Of a DNA stretch of 64,000 nucleotides, positions 1-9,188 are shown in pieces. This DNA is from MnTg04 sp964568075 (lineage in GTDB: Bacteria > Pseudomonadota > Gammaproteobacteria > Steroidobacterales > MnTg04), in assembly GCA_964568075.1 (NCBI GenBank), contig CAZMOM010000013.1, forward strand, positions 17,145 to 81,144, in the 5' to 3' direction. Numbering within the stretch: position 1 is the first letter of the stretch; each line of letters starts with the position of its first letter. Both the position numbers and the translations under genes were made by a program. The notes below the pieces were generated by a model. It worked only from the letters and a program-made list of their open reading frames with translations. It ran no database searches and was not told the origin of the DNA.

Positions 1-2
1 CC

Positions 3-344
3 ACGGATCGCTTCGGGTTGCTGGGCGCCTGGTTGCTCGGACTGGCCATGGATGCGCTGACCGGTACTTTGCTCGGCCAACACGCCCTCGCGCTGATGAT
101 CGTGGCTTTTATCAGCATCAAATTGCATTTGCGAATTCGAGTGTTTCCCATGGGACAACAGTCGCTGACAGTTTTGATGCTGGTGCTCGTTTATGAATTC
201 GTCTTGTATTGGGTCGATGGCGTAGCCGGGCAGACGACCAGCGGTCTGGCGCGCTGGCTGCCGGCGCTTTCCAGCGCGGTGTTCTGGACGCCGCTGGTTG
301 TCATGCTGAGGTGGGCGTCGATTATGCGCATGCGCCGAACCTGA
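3..344 (+). CDS. mreD: Rod shape-determining protein MreD (3' part)
   Basis: Inner-membrane protein of the elongasome (MreBCD-PBP2-RodA) that guides lateral wall synthesis. The frame is open from the window edge, so the N-terminus lies outside; about 113 residues are visible. They form hydrophobic helices typical of MreD (an LGLAMDALTG segment, then helices around VLMLVLVYEFVLYW and AVFWTPLVVMLRW) and end in a short basic tail. mrdA follows after 3 bp, as in the common mreBCD-mrdA-rodA order. The call rests on hydropathy and position more than on a catalytic motif. Confidence 0.85.
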   Translation, partial: TDRFGLLGAWLLGLAMDALTGTLLGQHALALMIVAFISIKLHLRIRVFPMGQQSLTVLMLVLVYEFVLYWVDGVAGQTTSGLARWLPALSSAVFWTPLVVMLRWASIMRMRRT

Positions 345-347
345 CCG

Positions 348-2240
348 ATGCTGCGCGACGAACCCATCAAAGACACCTGGGCCGAGCAGCGGCTTTTCAA
401 CAACCGCGTTATCTGGGCGCTTGTCTTCCTGGTGACATTGACCGGTCTGCTGGCCAACCGCCTGTTCAAGCTTCAGGTGACCGAGTACCAGCACTATGCC
501 GATCTTTCGTACGGTAACCGGATTCGTATTCAACCGATCGCATCCACTCGCGGCATCATCTTCGACCGTAATGGAGTGGTGATGGCAGAGAACCTCCCGG
601 CATACCAGATGATTATCGTTCCCGAGCAGGTGTCCGATCTCGACCAGACTCTGAACCGGCTCGCTGAACTGGATCTTATCGATGATGACCAACGACAAAG
701 ATTCCTGCAGCGCAGAAGCGGGAAACGAAGATTCGAGGCTGTGCCCATACGTTTCCGTCTCGATGAAGAGGAGTTGGCGCGGCTTTCCGTTCGCCGGCAC
801 GAACTTCCCGGTGTCGATATCCAGGCGGCGCTGATTAGAAGTTATCCGCAGGGATCCAGTGCCGCGCACGCGCTGGGATATGTCGGTGCGATATCGGAAG
901 CTGATTTACAAAGAATCGACGAGAGTCGCTATGCGGCAACCAGTCACATCGGAAAAACCGGTATCGAGCGCTATTACGAGAACGAGTTGCACGGGACGCC
1001 TGGCAACCGGCAGATACTGGTTAATGCGCAGGGCCGGGAGATGGACGCGAAAGGGAGCACCCTGGAAGAACTGGAACGAAATCACAGCGCCCCGGCGCCC
1101 GGGCGCGATCTGGTCCTGAGTCTGGATACCCGCTTGCAGTCTGCCGCCAAAAAAGCGCTTGGAGACCGCAGGGGTGCGGTTGCCGCGATCGACGTCAGAA
1201 ACGGAGACGTGCTTGCCCTGGTCAGCCTGCCGGACTTTGATCCCAATCTGTTCAGTGCGGGCGGCATGCGCACCGAGGAATACCTGGCACTGCAAAACAA
1301 CATCGATAAACCGCTGTTCGACAGAGCTGTGAGCGGACTCTACCCGCCCGGCTCAATCGTCAAGCCGTTTATCGCACTGGCCGGTCTCGAATACCGCGCT
1401 GTCGATCCTCGTCAGAGCGTGTTGTGTGAAGGGTATTACTCGATACCGGGCAACGAACATCGTTACCGCGACTGGAAAAAAGAAGGTCATGGCATCACTA
1501 ATTTTCGTGACGCCATCGTCGAGTCCTGCGACGTTTATTTTTATATTCTGGCTATGGAACTGGGAATCGACCGCATTCACGCGATGCTCGCGGATTTCGG
1601 CTTCGGCGAGTTGCTGGGTATCGACCTGCCAGGAGAAAAAAGCGGCCTGCTCCCGTCAAGGGACTGGAAGCGGAACGCTTTTTCCCGACGCTCCGACCAA
1701 GTCTGGTTCCCGGGGGAAACCGTAATCACCGGGATCGGCCAGGGTTACATGCTGGCAACGCCGCTGCAGCTGGCTCATCTGACCGCGACCATGGCCACCC
1801 GGGGCAAGCGATTCAGACCCAGGCTGCTGACCGGTTTTCGCGATCCTTTGAGCGGCGAAACGACAGAAATTCCACCGGAAGAACTGGACCCTTTGGAGCT
1901 GACCGACAATCGGCACTGGGATGTGATTCACGGCGCCATGGCGGCCGTCATGAACACGCCGCGTGGCACCGGCTGGTCGACTGCGCTTGGCGCCGATTAC
2001 ACAATCGGCGGCAAATCGGGGTCCGCCCAGGTGTTCAGTATCGGCCAGGAAGAAGAATACGAAGTGGAAGAAATTGATGAACGACTTCGGGACCATGCGT
2101 TGTTCATCGCCTTTGCGCCAATCGACAACCCACAAATTGCTGTTTCTGTGCTGGTCGAAAATGGCGGTAGCGGAGGTGGCGCCGCCGGACCGGTAGTCAG
2201 ACAGGTCATGGACGCGTATTTCGAGGGGCAGAAACGGTGA
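348..2240 (+). CDS. mrdA: Penicillin-binding protein 2 (elongasome transpeptidase)
   Basis: Monofunctional class B transpeptidase that cross-links new peptidoglycan during cell elongation, with RodA as its glycosyltransferase partner. It has 630 residues, normal for PBP2. One N-terminal membrane anchor lies near residues 20-40 (VIWALVFLVTLTGLLA), followed by the dimerisation region. The transpeptidase domain shows the SxxK motif (GSIVKPF), the SxN-equivalent SCD (VESCDVYFY) and KSG (GGKSGSAQVF). Its stop overlaps the rodA GTG start by 4 bp, so the two are translationally coupled. Confidence 0.97.
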   Translation: MLRDEPIKDTWAEQRLFNNRVIWALVFLVTLTGLLANRLFKLQVTEYQHYADLSYGNRIRIQPIASTRGIIFDRNGVVMAENLPAYQMIIVPEQVSDLDQTLNRLAELDLIDDDQRQRFLQRRSGKRRFEAVPIRFRLDEEELARLSVRRHELPGVDIQAALIRSYPQGSSAAHALGYVGAISEADLQRIDESRYAATSHIGKTGIERYYENELHGTPGNRQILVNAQGREMDAKGSTLEELERNHSAPAPGRDLVLSLDTRLQSAAKKALGDRRGAVAAIDVRNGDVLALVSLPDFDPNLFSAGGMRTEEYLALQNNIDKPLFDRAVSGLYPPGSIVKPFIALAGLEYRAVDPRQSVLCEGYYSIPGNEHRYRDWKKEGHGITNFRDAIVESCDVYFYILAMELGIDRIHAMLADFGFGELLGIDLPGEKSGLLPSRDWKRNAFSRRSDQVWFPGETVITGIGQGYMLATPLQLAHLTATMATRGKRFRPRLLTGFRDPLSGETTEIPPEELDPLELTDNRHWDVIHGAMAAVMNTPRGTGWSTALGADYTIGGKSGSAQVFSIGQEEEYEVEEIDERLRDHALFIAFAPIDNPQIAVSVLVENGGSGGGAAGPVVRQVMDAYFEGQKR

Positions 2241-3373
2241 TTTTCTCCGAGGGAGAGCAATTCAGTACGATTCGCACGACCGGCTTTACCAGCCGTGTAT
2301 TACGCGGCCTGAATGTCGATGTTCCCTTGTTGACCGGGTTGTTGTTATTGGCCGGCGCGGGGCTGTTTGTTTTGTACAGCGCCAGCGGTCAGCAAAGTGG
2401 TCTGATTTTCCGCCAGGCGATCAGAATAGCCGTGGCAGTGGGTGCGTTGCTTTTCGTCGCGCAGATTTCGCCCAAATATCTGCGGATGTGGTCGCCGTGG
2501 CTGTACCTTGCGGGAATCCTGATGCTCGTGCTGGTATTGCTGACCGGCGCCAGCGGCAAAGGTGCACAACGCTGGCTGGATATCGGGTTGATTCGATTTC
2601 AGCCAGCCGAAATAATGAAACTGGCCGTGCCGATGATGACGGCCTGGTTTTTGCACGACCGACGCCTGCCACCGGGGTTCACCGATCTTGGGAAACTCGC
2701 GATCATCGTCCTGCTGCCGACGATTCTGATCGCCAGACAACCGGACCTCGGCACGGCGGTCCTGATATTCGCGTCAGGGATTCTGCTCATTCTGCTTTCG
2801 GGGCTGTCTGCCCGTTTTATCGCGCTGGCCGGTGGGCTCGCGCTGGGTGGGCTGCCCGTAATGTGGCATTTCATGCGCGAATATCAAAGACAACGCATCC
2901 TGACCTTCCTCAACCCGGAATCAGATCCGCTGGGCGCCGGCTACCATATCATTCAGTCAAAAATCGCCATTGGGTCAGGCGGGCTGTTTGGCAAGGGCTG
3001 GCTCAACGGCTCGCAGGCCTACCTTGAGTTTCTTCCCGAACGGTCAACGGATTTCATTTTTGCGGTGCTGGGCGAGGAGTTCGGACTATTGGGTCTGTTG
3101 CTGCTGCTCACCATGTACCTGTTTGTCGTCGGCCGTGGCCTGATGATTGCGGTGCACGGTCAGGACACCTACTGCCGCCTCCTCGCCGGTACGATCAGTC
3201 TGACGTTTTTCGTCTATATTTTCGTCAATGCCGGCATGGTCACCGGTTTGTTGCCGGTGGTCGGTGTGCCGCTGCCACTGGTCAGCTACGGCGGAACATC
3301 GATGGTGACCCTCATGGCCGGTTTCGGTATGCTGATGTCTATCCAGACTCATCGAAAACTGTTGCCGGGCTGA
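2237..3373 (+). CDS. rodA: Peptidoglycan glycosyltransferase RodA
   Basis: SEDS-family polytopic membrane enzyme that polymerises lipid II into glycan strands for elongation, in complex with PBP2. It has 378 residues with about ten hydrophobic helices. It carries the SEDS signatures: the LPERSTDFIFAVLGEEFG loop and the C-terminal GMVTGLLPVVGVPLPLVSYGG segment. The GTG start sits in a GTGA overlap with mrdA. A short gap leads into mltB, so the whole wall block is probably one transcript. Confidence 0.97.
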   Translation: MIFSEGEQFSTIRTTGFTSRVLRGLNVDVPLLTGLLLLAGAGLFVLYSASGQQSGLIFRQAIRIAVAVGALLFVAQISPKYLRMWSPWLYLAGILMLVLVLLTGASGKGAQRWLDIGLIRFQPAEIMKLAVPMMTAWFLHDRRLPPGFTDLGKLAIIVLLPTILIARQPDLGTAVLIFASGILLILLSGLSARFIALAGGLALGGLPVMWHFMREYQRQRILTFLNPESDPLGAGYHIIQSKIAIGSGGLFGKGWLNGSQAYLEFLPERSTDFIFAVLGEEFGLLGLLLLLTMYLFVVGRGLMIAVHGQDTYCRLLAGTISLTFFVYIFVNAGMVTGLLPVVGVPLPLVSYGGTSMVTLMAGFGMLMSIQTHRKLLPG

Positions 3374-3383
3374 TCTATTATTA

Positions 3384-4400
3384 ATGATATTCACCGACCT
3401 TCTTCGCAAATCCGGATTTTTCTTTCTTGTCTTTTTCGTTTCTGTTGCACTGGCATCACCGGCTGAGGCTATCGACGCGCAGCGCGAGGATGTCCGCGCG
3501 TTCATCCGGGAAATGCATCAGCGACATGGATTCGACAGTGACGAGCTGGCGGAATTGCTGGGCAAGGTCGAATCCAAACCGGGGATCATCGAGTTAATCA
3601 GCCAGCCAGCGGAAAAAGTCAAAACCTGGCACGAGTACCGGCAAATATTTTTGACCAATGAGCGCATCAGGCGCGGCGCAGAATTTTATCGAAACAACCT
3701 GGCCGCAATTTTGTCGGCGTCGGAAACGTCCGGAGTCGAAGCTGAAATCATCGCCGCTATCATCGGCGTAGAGTCTTATTATGGTGGCCGCCCGGGGAAA
3801 AACCGGGTCATTGACGCGCTCGGCACATTGGCATTCGACTATCCGCCACGGCAGAAATTCTTTAAGGGGGAGCTGGGTAAGTTTCTTGAGCTGACCCGTG
3901 AACAGGGAGTTGATCCATTAATTCCGCTCGGCTCCTATGCCGGCGCGATGGGCATGCCGCAGTTCATGCCCAGCAGTTATCTCGCCTACGCAGAGGATGG
4001 AGATGGAGACGGGAAAAAAGACATCTGGCAAAATATCGCCGATGTAACCGCCAGCGTCGGTCATTACCTGGTACATCACGGCTGGCGATCCCGGGAGCAA
4101 ATAGCGGTGCCCGCCATTGTTCCGCCGGAATTTGCTCAAGCGAACGCGGGACGGGCGCTCAGTCTCGATACAAGCGTCGGTGAGTTGCACACGCTGGGCA
4201 TTAAGTTCGACTCAAAGCAGATGTCTGATGATATGCCGGCAGTGCTGATTCAGCTGGAAAACGAGCAAGGGCCTGAATACTGGGTCGGGTTCGCTAATTT
4301 TCACGCGATAACGCGGTACAACCGAAGCCGCATGTATGCAATGGCCGTCTATCAACTGGCGATGGAAATCGATGAATTACAAAGCGCCGGATTTGAATAA
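3384..4400 (+). CDS. mltB: Membrane-bound lytic murein transglycosylase B family
   Basis: Cleaves the MurNAc-GlcNAc bond of peptidoglycan with formation of 1,6-anhydroMurNAc; periplasmic. It has 338 residues with a signal peptide at about residues 1-30 (hydrophobic FFFLVFFVSVALASPAEA). There is no clear lipobox cysteine, so it may be soluble rather than lipid-anchored like the E. coli enzyme. The catalytic glutamate is in the IIGVESYYGG motif, followed by the MltB/SLT70 signature AMGMPQFMPSSY and an EF-hand-like DGDGDGKKD segment. The rlpA start lies inside its 3' end. Confidence 0.92.
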   Translation: MIFTDLLRKSGFFFLVFFVSVALASPAEAIDAQREDVRAFIREMHQRHGFDSDELAELLGKVESKPGIIELISQPAEKVKTWHEYRQIFLTNERIRRGAEFYRNNLAAILSASETSGVEAEIIAAIIGVESYYGGRPGKNRVIDALGTLAFDYPPRQKFFKGELGKFLELTREQGVDPLIPLGSYAGAMGMPQFMPSSYLAYAEDGDGDGKKDIWQNIADVTASVGHYLVHHGWRSREQIAVPAIVPPEFAQANAGRALSLDTSVGELHTLGIKFDSKQMSDDMPAVLIQLENEQGPEYWVGFANFHAITRYNRSRMYAMAVYQLAMEIDELQSAGFE

Positions 4401-5184
4401 CAACGTTAGCCTTTGGGTCGCGGCGACATTGCTGCTGGGTCTGGCCGCATGCGCGACCCAACGCGATAGCGCGCCGTCGACGCCGTTGCCGCCCGGCCAG
4501 ATCAGGGAAGTTGTCCCAAAAGCGGAACCCAGAAGCGCCGGTGGAAACCCGCCGTTTTACGAAGTCTTCGGGAAACGCTACCACGTTCTTGACGATGGGG
4601 ATGGCTATACAGAGAGAGGCGTGGCGTCCTGGTATGGAGAAAAATTTCACGGCCGCCCGACCGCATCGGGTGAGCCATATGATATGCACGCAGCCAGCGC
4701 GGCACACAGGACGCTTCCCCTCCCCTCTTATGTCCGGGTGACCAACCTGGAGAACGGGCGCAGCGTAATCGTGCGAATCAATGACCGGGGACCATTTGTG
4801 GCTAATCGCCTGATAGACCTTTCCTTTGGCGCCGCACGACAACTGGACATGATCAGGAATGGCACCAGTTTTGTCGAAGTACAGGTGGTAACCGCGGATT
4901 CTGCACGTAACCAGCCAGCGCCGAGCGTTGAGCGATCCGGCAAACTGGCGGAATCGCTTTTCGTGCAGGTGGGCGCCTTCGGTGAATATAGCAACGCGAC
5001 TCGTTTACGCGCCCTGCTTAATGATTCCGGCATCGAGGGTGTGGTAATTCGTGAACAACGTTTGCACGGCCGCAAGCTCTTTCGCGTCCGCATCGGACCG
5101 GTCGCCAGTGTGACAGAATTCGATGAAACCGTAGCGCGCGTGGTTGACCTGGGGATCAGTGACGCACATTTAGCTATCGAATGA
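4372..5184 (+). CDS. rlpA: RlpA-type septal lytic transglycosylase lipoprotein
   Basis: Outer-membrane lipoprotein acting on denuded glycan strands at the septum. I chose the ATG at 4372, 12 codons into the open frame, because it puts a lipoprotein signal (ATLLLGLAAC, cysteine at about residue 27) at the N-terminus; this overlaps mltB by 29 bp. The double-psi beta-barrel domain (about residues 85-175) has the ASWYG opening and the active-site run GEPYDMHAASAAH, with E, D and H in the expected order. A SPOR domain (about 195-270) binds denuded peptidoglycan. Total 270 residues. Confidence 0.93.
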   Translation: MNYKAPDLNNNVSLWVAATLLLGLAACATQRDSAPSTPLPPGQIREVVPKAEPRSAGGNPPFYEVFGKRYHVLDDGDGYTERGVASWYGEKFHGRPTASGEPYDMHAASAAHRTLPLPSYVRVTNLENGRSVIVRINDRGPFVANRLIDLSFGAARQLDMIRNGTSFVEVQVVTADSARNQPAPSVERSGKLAESLFVQVGAFGEYSNATRLRALLNDSGIEGVVIREQRLHGRKLFRVRIGPVASVTEFDETVARVVDLGISDAHLAIE

Positions 5185-5298
5185 ACCGCCTGTGCAGGCG
5201 TGCTTGCCAATTACCATGCGTCGGCAAAACTATCAACTGCGCTGCAGCCGAATTACACTTCGTCCTGGCCAGATACCCACAGTTTTCCGGATGGAAAT

Positions 5299-6444
5299 AT
5301 GATCACCAGACCCCTTGGAATAATCTGTTTTGCCGTATTGCTGCTGAACACGCTGTCCGCGATGGCCCAGCGTATGCCAGTACCCGCTCCACCGGCGATA
5401 AATTCAAGCGCATGGATCATGATAGATGCCAACACCGGGTACGTGCTGGGTGAAAAAAACGCGGATCAAAAAGTCGAGCCGGCCAGCATCACTAAAATGA
5501 TGACGGCTTTCGTCGTCTTTAATGAACTGGCAAAAGCGAATATCGCATTATCTGACACGGTACAGGTCAGTGAAAAAGCGTGGCGCACGCCTGGCTCGCG
5601 CATGTTTATCGAAGTCAACACCCAGGTATCTATCGAAAGTCTGTTGCAGGGAATGATCGTGCAGTCGGGCAACGATGCGAGCGTCGCGCTAGCCGAATAC
5701 GTCGCCGGCAGCGAGGAGACATTCGTTTCGATGATGAACCAGTACGCGGCCCAGCTGGGTATGGTCAACAGTAATTTTGAAAACAGCACCGGCCTGCCCG
5801 AGGAAAATCATTACATGTCGGCCCGCGATATTGCGGCGCTGGCCAAGGCTCTGATCCTAAGGTTTCCAGATTACTACCGCTGGTATTCGCAAAAAGAGTA
5901 CACCTACAACAGCATCACCCAGCGTAATCGAAACTCACTGCTGTGGCAGGACAAGACCGTAGACGGATTAAAGACCGGTCATACCGATTCGGCCGGGTAC
6001 TGCCTCGTGTCGTCTGCAATAAGGGGTCCCATGCGCTTGATCTCGGTCGTCATGGGAACGCCGAGCCGCAGGACGAGAAGCGATTCGAGCCAGGCGCTGC
6101 TCAATTATGGTTTCCGCTTCTATGAAACGCATGAGTTGTATCGCGCAGGCGAAAGTATCAGCGATGTTCGCGTCTGGAAGGGTGCGCAGCAGAAAACCGG
6201 CCTTGGCGTTCGGTCCGGTCTGTACGTGACCGTTCCCAGGGGGCGATACGGCGACCTGCAGGCGGAGATGGACCTGCCGCCACAGATCATCGCGCCGCTG
6301 AGCATTGATCAGTCAATTGGCAATATACGTGTCTCGCTCGACGGGGAGCTGATGACACAGCAACCACTCTACCCGCTTGCGAACATTCCGACGGGCGGTT
6401 TCTTCGACCGGGCCGTCGATGAAATTCGACTCTGGTTCGAGTAA
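5299..6444 (+). CDS. dacA: Serine-type D-Ala-D-Ala carboxypeptidase (PBP5/6 family)
   Basis: Removes the terminal D-Ala from peptidoglycan pentapeptides in the periplasm. The ATG at 5299 starts a clean signal peptide (GIICFAVLLLNTLSAMAQ); the open frame extends further upstream but without such a signal. Motifs are SxxK in PASITKMMTAF, SxN in VQSGNDASVAL and KTG in GLKTGHTDSAG. A C-terminal beta-rich domain ends in an amphipathic helix (FFDRAVDEIRLWFE) like the PBP5 membrane anchor. 381 residues. It precedes a D-amino acid transaminase, linking D-Ala release and D-amino acid metabolism. Confidence 0.95.
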   Translation: MITRPLGIICFAVLLLNTLSAMAQRMPVPAPPAINSSAWIMIDANTGYVLGEKNADQKVEPASITKMMTAFVVFNELAKANIALSDTVQVSEKAWRTPGSRMFIEVNTQVSIESLLQGMIVQSGNDASVALAEYVAGSEETFVSMMNQYAAQLGMVNSNFENSTGLPEENHYMSARDIAALAKALILRFPDYYRWYSQKEYTYNSITQRNRNSLLWQDKTVDGLKTGHTDSAGYCLVSSAIRGPMRLISVVMGTPSRRTRSDSSQALLNYGFRFYETHELYRAGESISDVRVWKGAQQKTGLGVRSGLYVTVPRGRYGDLQAEMDLPPQIIAPLSIDQSIGNIRVSLDGELMTQQPLYPLANIPTGGFFDRAVDEIRLWFE

Positions 6445-6459
6445 CAGGGAGCGCGGGGA

Positions 6460-7308
6460 ATGAGTCAGCCACATCAGCAATGCTTTCTCGACGGCGAGTT
6501 CCTGCCCCTGAACGAGGCGAAAGTTTCGGTCCTGGACCGGAGTTTTTTGTTTGGCGACGGAATCTACGAAATGATCCCGGTTTATGACGGCTATCCGTTT
6601 ATGATCGATTCGCACCTTGCGCGACTGGCACGCAGCCTGGAGGCGGTTCGTATGCACTGCGAATTCGATTTCGCCGGCCTGATTTCGAGCCTGATCGAGC
6701 GCAATGGCGACGGCGATATGGCTGTCTACATCCAGGTCAGCCGGGGCGCGCCAGGCGAGCGCAATCACCTGATCCCCGATAACATCGAACCCACCGTGTT
6801 TGCGATGACCCAGGCCTTCCCCCAGCCATCGGAAGAATCCCTGCAGCGCGGTCTTGCCGCGGAGGTCGTTGAGGATTTTCGCTGGACGCAATGCCATATC
6901 AAGGCGACATCGCTGCTGGCAAACGTATTGCTTCGCCAGCAGGCCGCGGATCAGGATGCGGATGAAGCGATACTCGAAAGAAACGGAATGATCACCGAAG
7001 GATCATCGTGCAGTGTTTTTGCGTTGTTCGGCGGCGAACTCCGCACGCCTGAAGACGCATCGATTATTTTGGCCGGGACGACGCGCGACCGGGTAATGGA
7101 AGTCGCACGCGAACTGGGTGTAGAGGTGACCAGTCGCAATTTTAGCAAGAGCGATCTTTACCAGGCCGATGAAATCTGGATCAGCAGCGCACTTCGTGAG
7201 GTGTTACCGATAACCCGACTCGATGGGCAGGCGGTGGCTGACGGATTACCGGGGCCAGTCTGGAAGAAAGTTTATCAGGCCTTTCAAATTGCCAAACGAA
7301 CCCACTGA
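6460..7308 (+). CDS. dat: D-amino acid aminotransferase (class IV PLP)
   Basis: PLP fold-type IV transaminase, most likely interconverting D-alanine and 2-oxoglutarate with pyruvate and D-glutamate in the cytoplasm. 282 residues, normal for the family. The N-terminal pattern (FLDGEFLPLNEAKVSVLDRS, then FGDGIYEMIPVYDG) and the PLP lysine in CHIKATSLLANV are visible, as is the ITEGSSCSVFA phosphate-binding region. Branched-chain aminotransferase or aminodeoxychorismate lyase are relatives; the D-amino acid assignment rests on sequence pattern and on its position after dacA. Confidence 0.85.
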   Translation: MSQPHQQCFLDGEFLPLNEAKVSVLDRSFLFGDGIYEMIPVYDGYPFMIDSHLARLARSLEAVRMHCEFDFAGLISSLIERNGDGDMAVYIQVSRGAPGERNHLIPDNIEPTVFAMTQAFPQPSEESLQRGLAAEVVEDFRWTQCHIKATSLLANVLLRQQAADQDADEAILERNGMITEGSSCSVFALFGGELRTPEDASIILAGTTRDRVMEVARELGVEVTSRNFSKSDLYQADEIWISSALREVLPITRLDGQAVADGLPGPVWKKVYQAFQIAKRTH

Positions 7309-7561
7309 AAGTCTGCTCGAATTTCCTTGCGATTTTCCTGTCAAAGTGATGGGCAGGCACGCCGACGATTACGAATCGCATATACGCGAGATCGTCGAGC
7401 GACACTTCGGCAAGTTAGCAGACGCTGCAATCAGTTCCCGCCCCAGCAGCAACCAGCGGTTCATCTCAGTAACGGTCACCGTCAGGGCCGAGAGCAGAAA
7501 GCAGCTGGATGATCTGTACATGGAGCTGACTGCATCCGCAAGAGTACTGATGGCTTTATGA
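7289..7561 (+). CDS. ybeD: DUF493 / YbeD family protein
   Basis: Small cytoplasmic protein of the DUF493 family with an ACT-like fold, conserved next to lipB; its biochemical role is not settled. I place the start at a TTG (7289), giving 90 residues close to the family length of about 87; an upstream start would add unrelated sequence inside dat. The family pattern LLEFPCDFPVKVMG and the later SVTVTVRAESRKQLDDLYMEL are clear. It overlaps dat by 20 bp and lipB by 4 bp (ATGA). Confidence 0.85.
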   Translation: MPNEPTESLLEFPCDFPVKVMGRHADDYESHIREIVERHFGKLADAAISSRPSSNQRFISVTVTVRAESRKQLDDLYMELTASARVLMAL

Positions 7562-8184
7562 GCGGCCAGCCGAATCTTGTTATCAGGCATCTGGGTCTGG
7601 CTGAGTACGAGCCGGTCTGGCGCGACATGCAAAAATTTACCGATCGGCGCGACGCAGATTCAAAAGACGAAATCTGGTTTCTGCAGCATCCGCCCGTTTT
7701 CACGCTGGGCCTGAACGGCAGCCCGGAACACCTGCTGGCGCCGATGGAGATTCCAGTCATTAAGATTGACCGTGGCGGCCAGGTCACGTATCACGGGCCG
7801 GGGCAGCTCGTGGTTTACCCGTTGATCAGTCTGCGGCGACAGGACCTGGGTGTCCGTGAACTGGTCAGCGCGCTCGAACAGTCCGTTATCGATCTGGTCG
7901 CGAAATACGGCATCAATGCGAAGTCCCGGTCCGATGCGCCCGGTGTCTATGTGGATGACAGGAAACTGGCCAGCCTGGGCTTGCGAATTCGCCGCGGCTG
8001 CAGCTATCACGGCCTGGCATTCAATATCGATATGGATCTTGAACCTTTTGGCCGTATCAATCCATGCGGCTTTGAAAATCTCGAAGTCACGCAACTTAAG
8101 GACCTTGGCGGCCCGGCCGGCGTTGACCAGGTCGCGGGTGAACTTGAACATCATTTACTGAAACACCTAAAATACGTGGCCTGA
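7558..8184 (+). CDS. lipB: Octanoyl-ACP:protein N-octanoyltransferase LipB
   Basis: Transfers octanoate from acyl carrier protein to lipoyl domains, the first step of lipoate assembly. 208 residues. Visible motifs are RGGQVTYHGPGQLVVYPL, the catalytic lysine in DRKLASLGLRIRRG, and the catalytic cysteine in RINPCGFENLE. The lipoylated substrate GcvH is encoded at 37.8 kb in this window. The ATG overlaps the ybeD stop; lipA follows after 29 bp. Confidence 0.97.
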   Translation: MSGQPNLVIRHLGLAEYEPVWRDMQKFTDRRDADSKDEIWFLQHPPVFTLGLNGSPEHLLAPMEIPVIKIDRGGQVTYHGPGQLVVYPLISLRRQDLGVRELVSALEQSVIDLVAKYGINAKSRSDAPGVYVDDRKLASLGLRIRRGCSYHGLAFNIDMDLEPFGRINPCGFENLEVTQLKDLGGPAGVDQVAGELEHHLLKHLKYVA

Positions 8185-8213
8185 CCCACTCCTCGACGGC
8201 GGACGTTCCTGAC

Positions 8214-9188
8214 ATGAACCAGCCCCAAACAGAAAGACGCCCCAGGCTGGAGCCGGGGCGGAAACTTAGCGCCGCAGAAAAAATGGCTCGTATCCCGGTG
8301 AAAGTCGAAAAAACCATTGTGCCATTGCGCAAACCGGATTGGATCCGGGTCAAAGCGCCAACGTCAGACGCGGTCGCCAAGATCAAGAAAATGCTGCGCG
8401 ATAATCGTTTGCACACCGTCTGCGAGGAAGCGAGCTGCCCCAACCTGGCGGAATGTTTTGGCCAGGGGACCGCCACTTTCATGATCATGGGCGACGTCTG
8501 CACCCGCCGCTGCCCATTCTGTGATGTTGGCCACGGCCGGCCAGCCTCACTGGATATCGAGGAACCCCGGCGCCTGGCACAAACGATCGCCAATATGATG
8601 CTGCGCTATGTCGTGATTACATCGGTGGACCGGGACGACTTGCGCGATGGTGGTGCGGAGCATTTCGTCCAGTGTATTAACGCGATCCGCGAGCAGTGCC
8701 CGGGCACGCGTATCGAAATTCTGGTCCCGGATTTTCGAGGCCGGATGGAAGTCGCGCTGAAACTAATTCACGAGGCACCGCCTGACGTTTTCAACCATAA
8801 CCTGGAAACGGTGCCGCGACTCTACCGGCAGGCGCGTCCCGGTTCTGACTACACGCATTCGCTGGCCCTTATTCGTGAGTTCAAAGCCACCCACCCTACC
8901 GTGCCGACGAAATCGGGGCTGATGGTTGGCCTGGGCGAGGAACTGGACGAAGTTCGCGAAGTCATGCGCGACCTGCGCGCACATGACTGTGAAATGCTGA
9001 CCATCGGCCAGTATTTACAGCCGACCCGCCATCATATGCCGGTGGCTCGCTATGTCACACCCGAGGAGTTCATGGAGTTGGAAAAAGACGGGCTCGCGAT
9101 GGGATTCAGGCATGTTGCCAGCGGACCACTGGTCCGCTCGTCGTATCACGCAGACCTGCAGGCCGAGGGAACCTTCTCCACCACTTAG
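8214..9188 (+). CDS. lipA: Lipoyl synthase LipA
   Basis: Radical SAM enzyme inserting two sulfurs into protein-bound octanoate. It has both iron-sulfur sites: the auxiliary cluster C-x4-C-x5-C (CEEASCPNLAEC), the radical SAM motif CTRRCPFC, and the C-terminal RSSY serine ligand (GPLVRSSYHAD). 324 residues, usual for the family. Its end overlaps the convergent murU stop by 4 bp, leaving no room for a conventional terminator between the two transcripts. Confidence 0.98.
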   Translation: MNQPQTERRPRLEPGRKLSAAEKMARIPVKVEKTIVPLRKPDWIRVKAPTSDAVAKIKKMLRDNRLHTVCEEASCPNLAECFGQGTATFMIMGDVCTRRCPFCDVGHGRPASLDIEEPRRLAQTIANMMLRYVVITSVDRDDLRDGGAEHFVQCINAIREQCPGTRIEILVPDFRGRMEVALKLIHEAPPDVFNHNLETVPRLYRQARPGSDYTHSLALIREFKATHPTVPTKSGLMVGLGEELDEVREVMRDLRAHDCEMLTIGQYLQPTRHHMPVARYVTPEEFMELEKDGLAMGFRHVASGPLVRSSYHADLQAEGTFSTT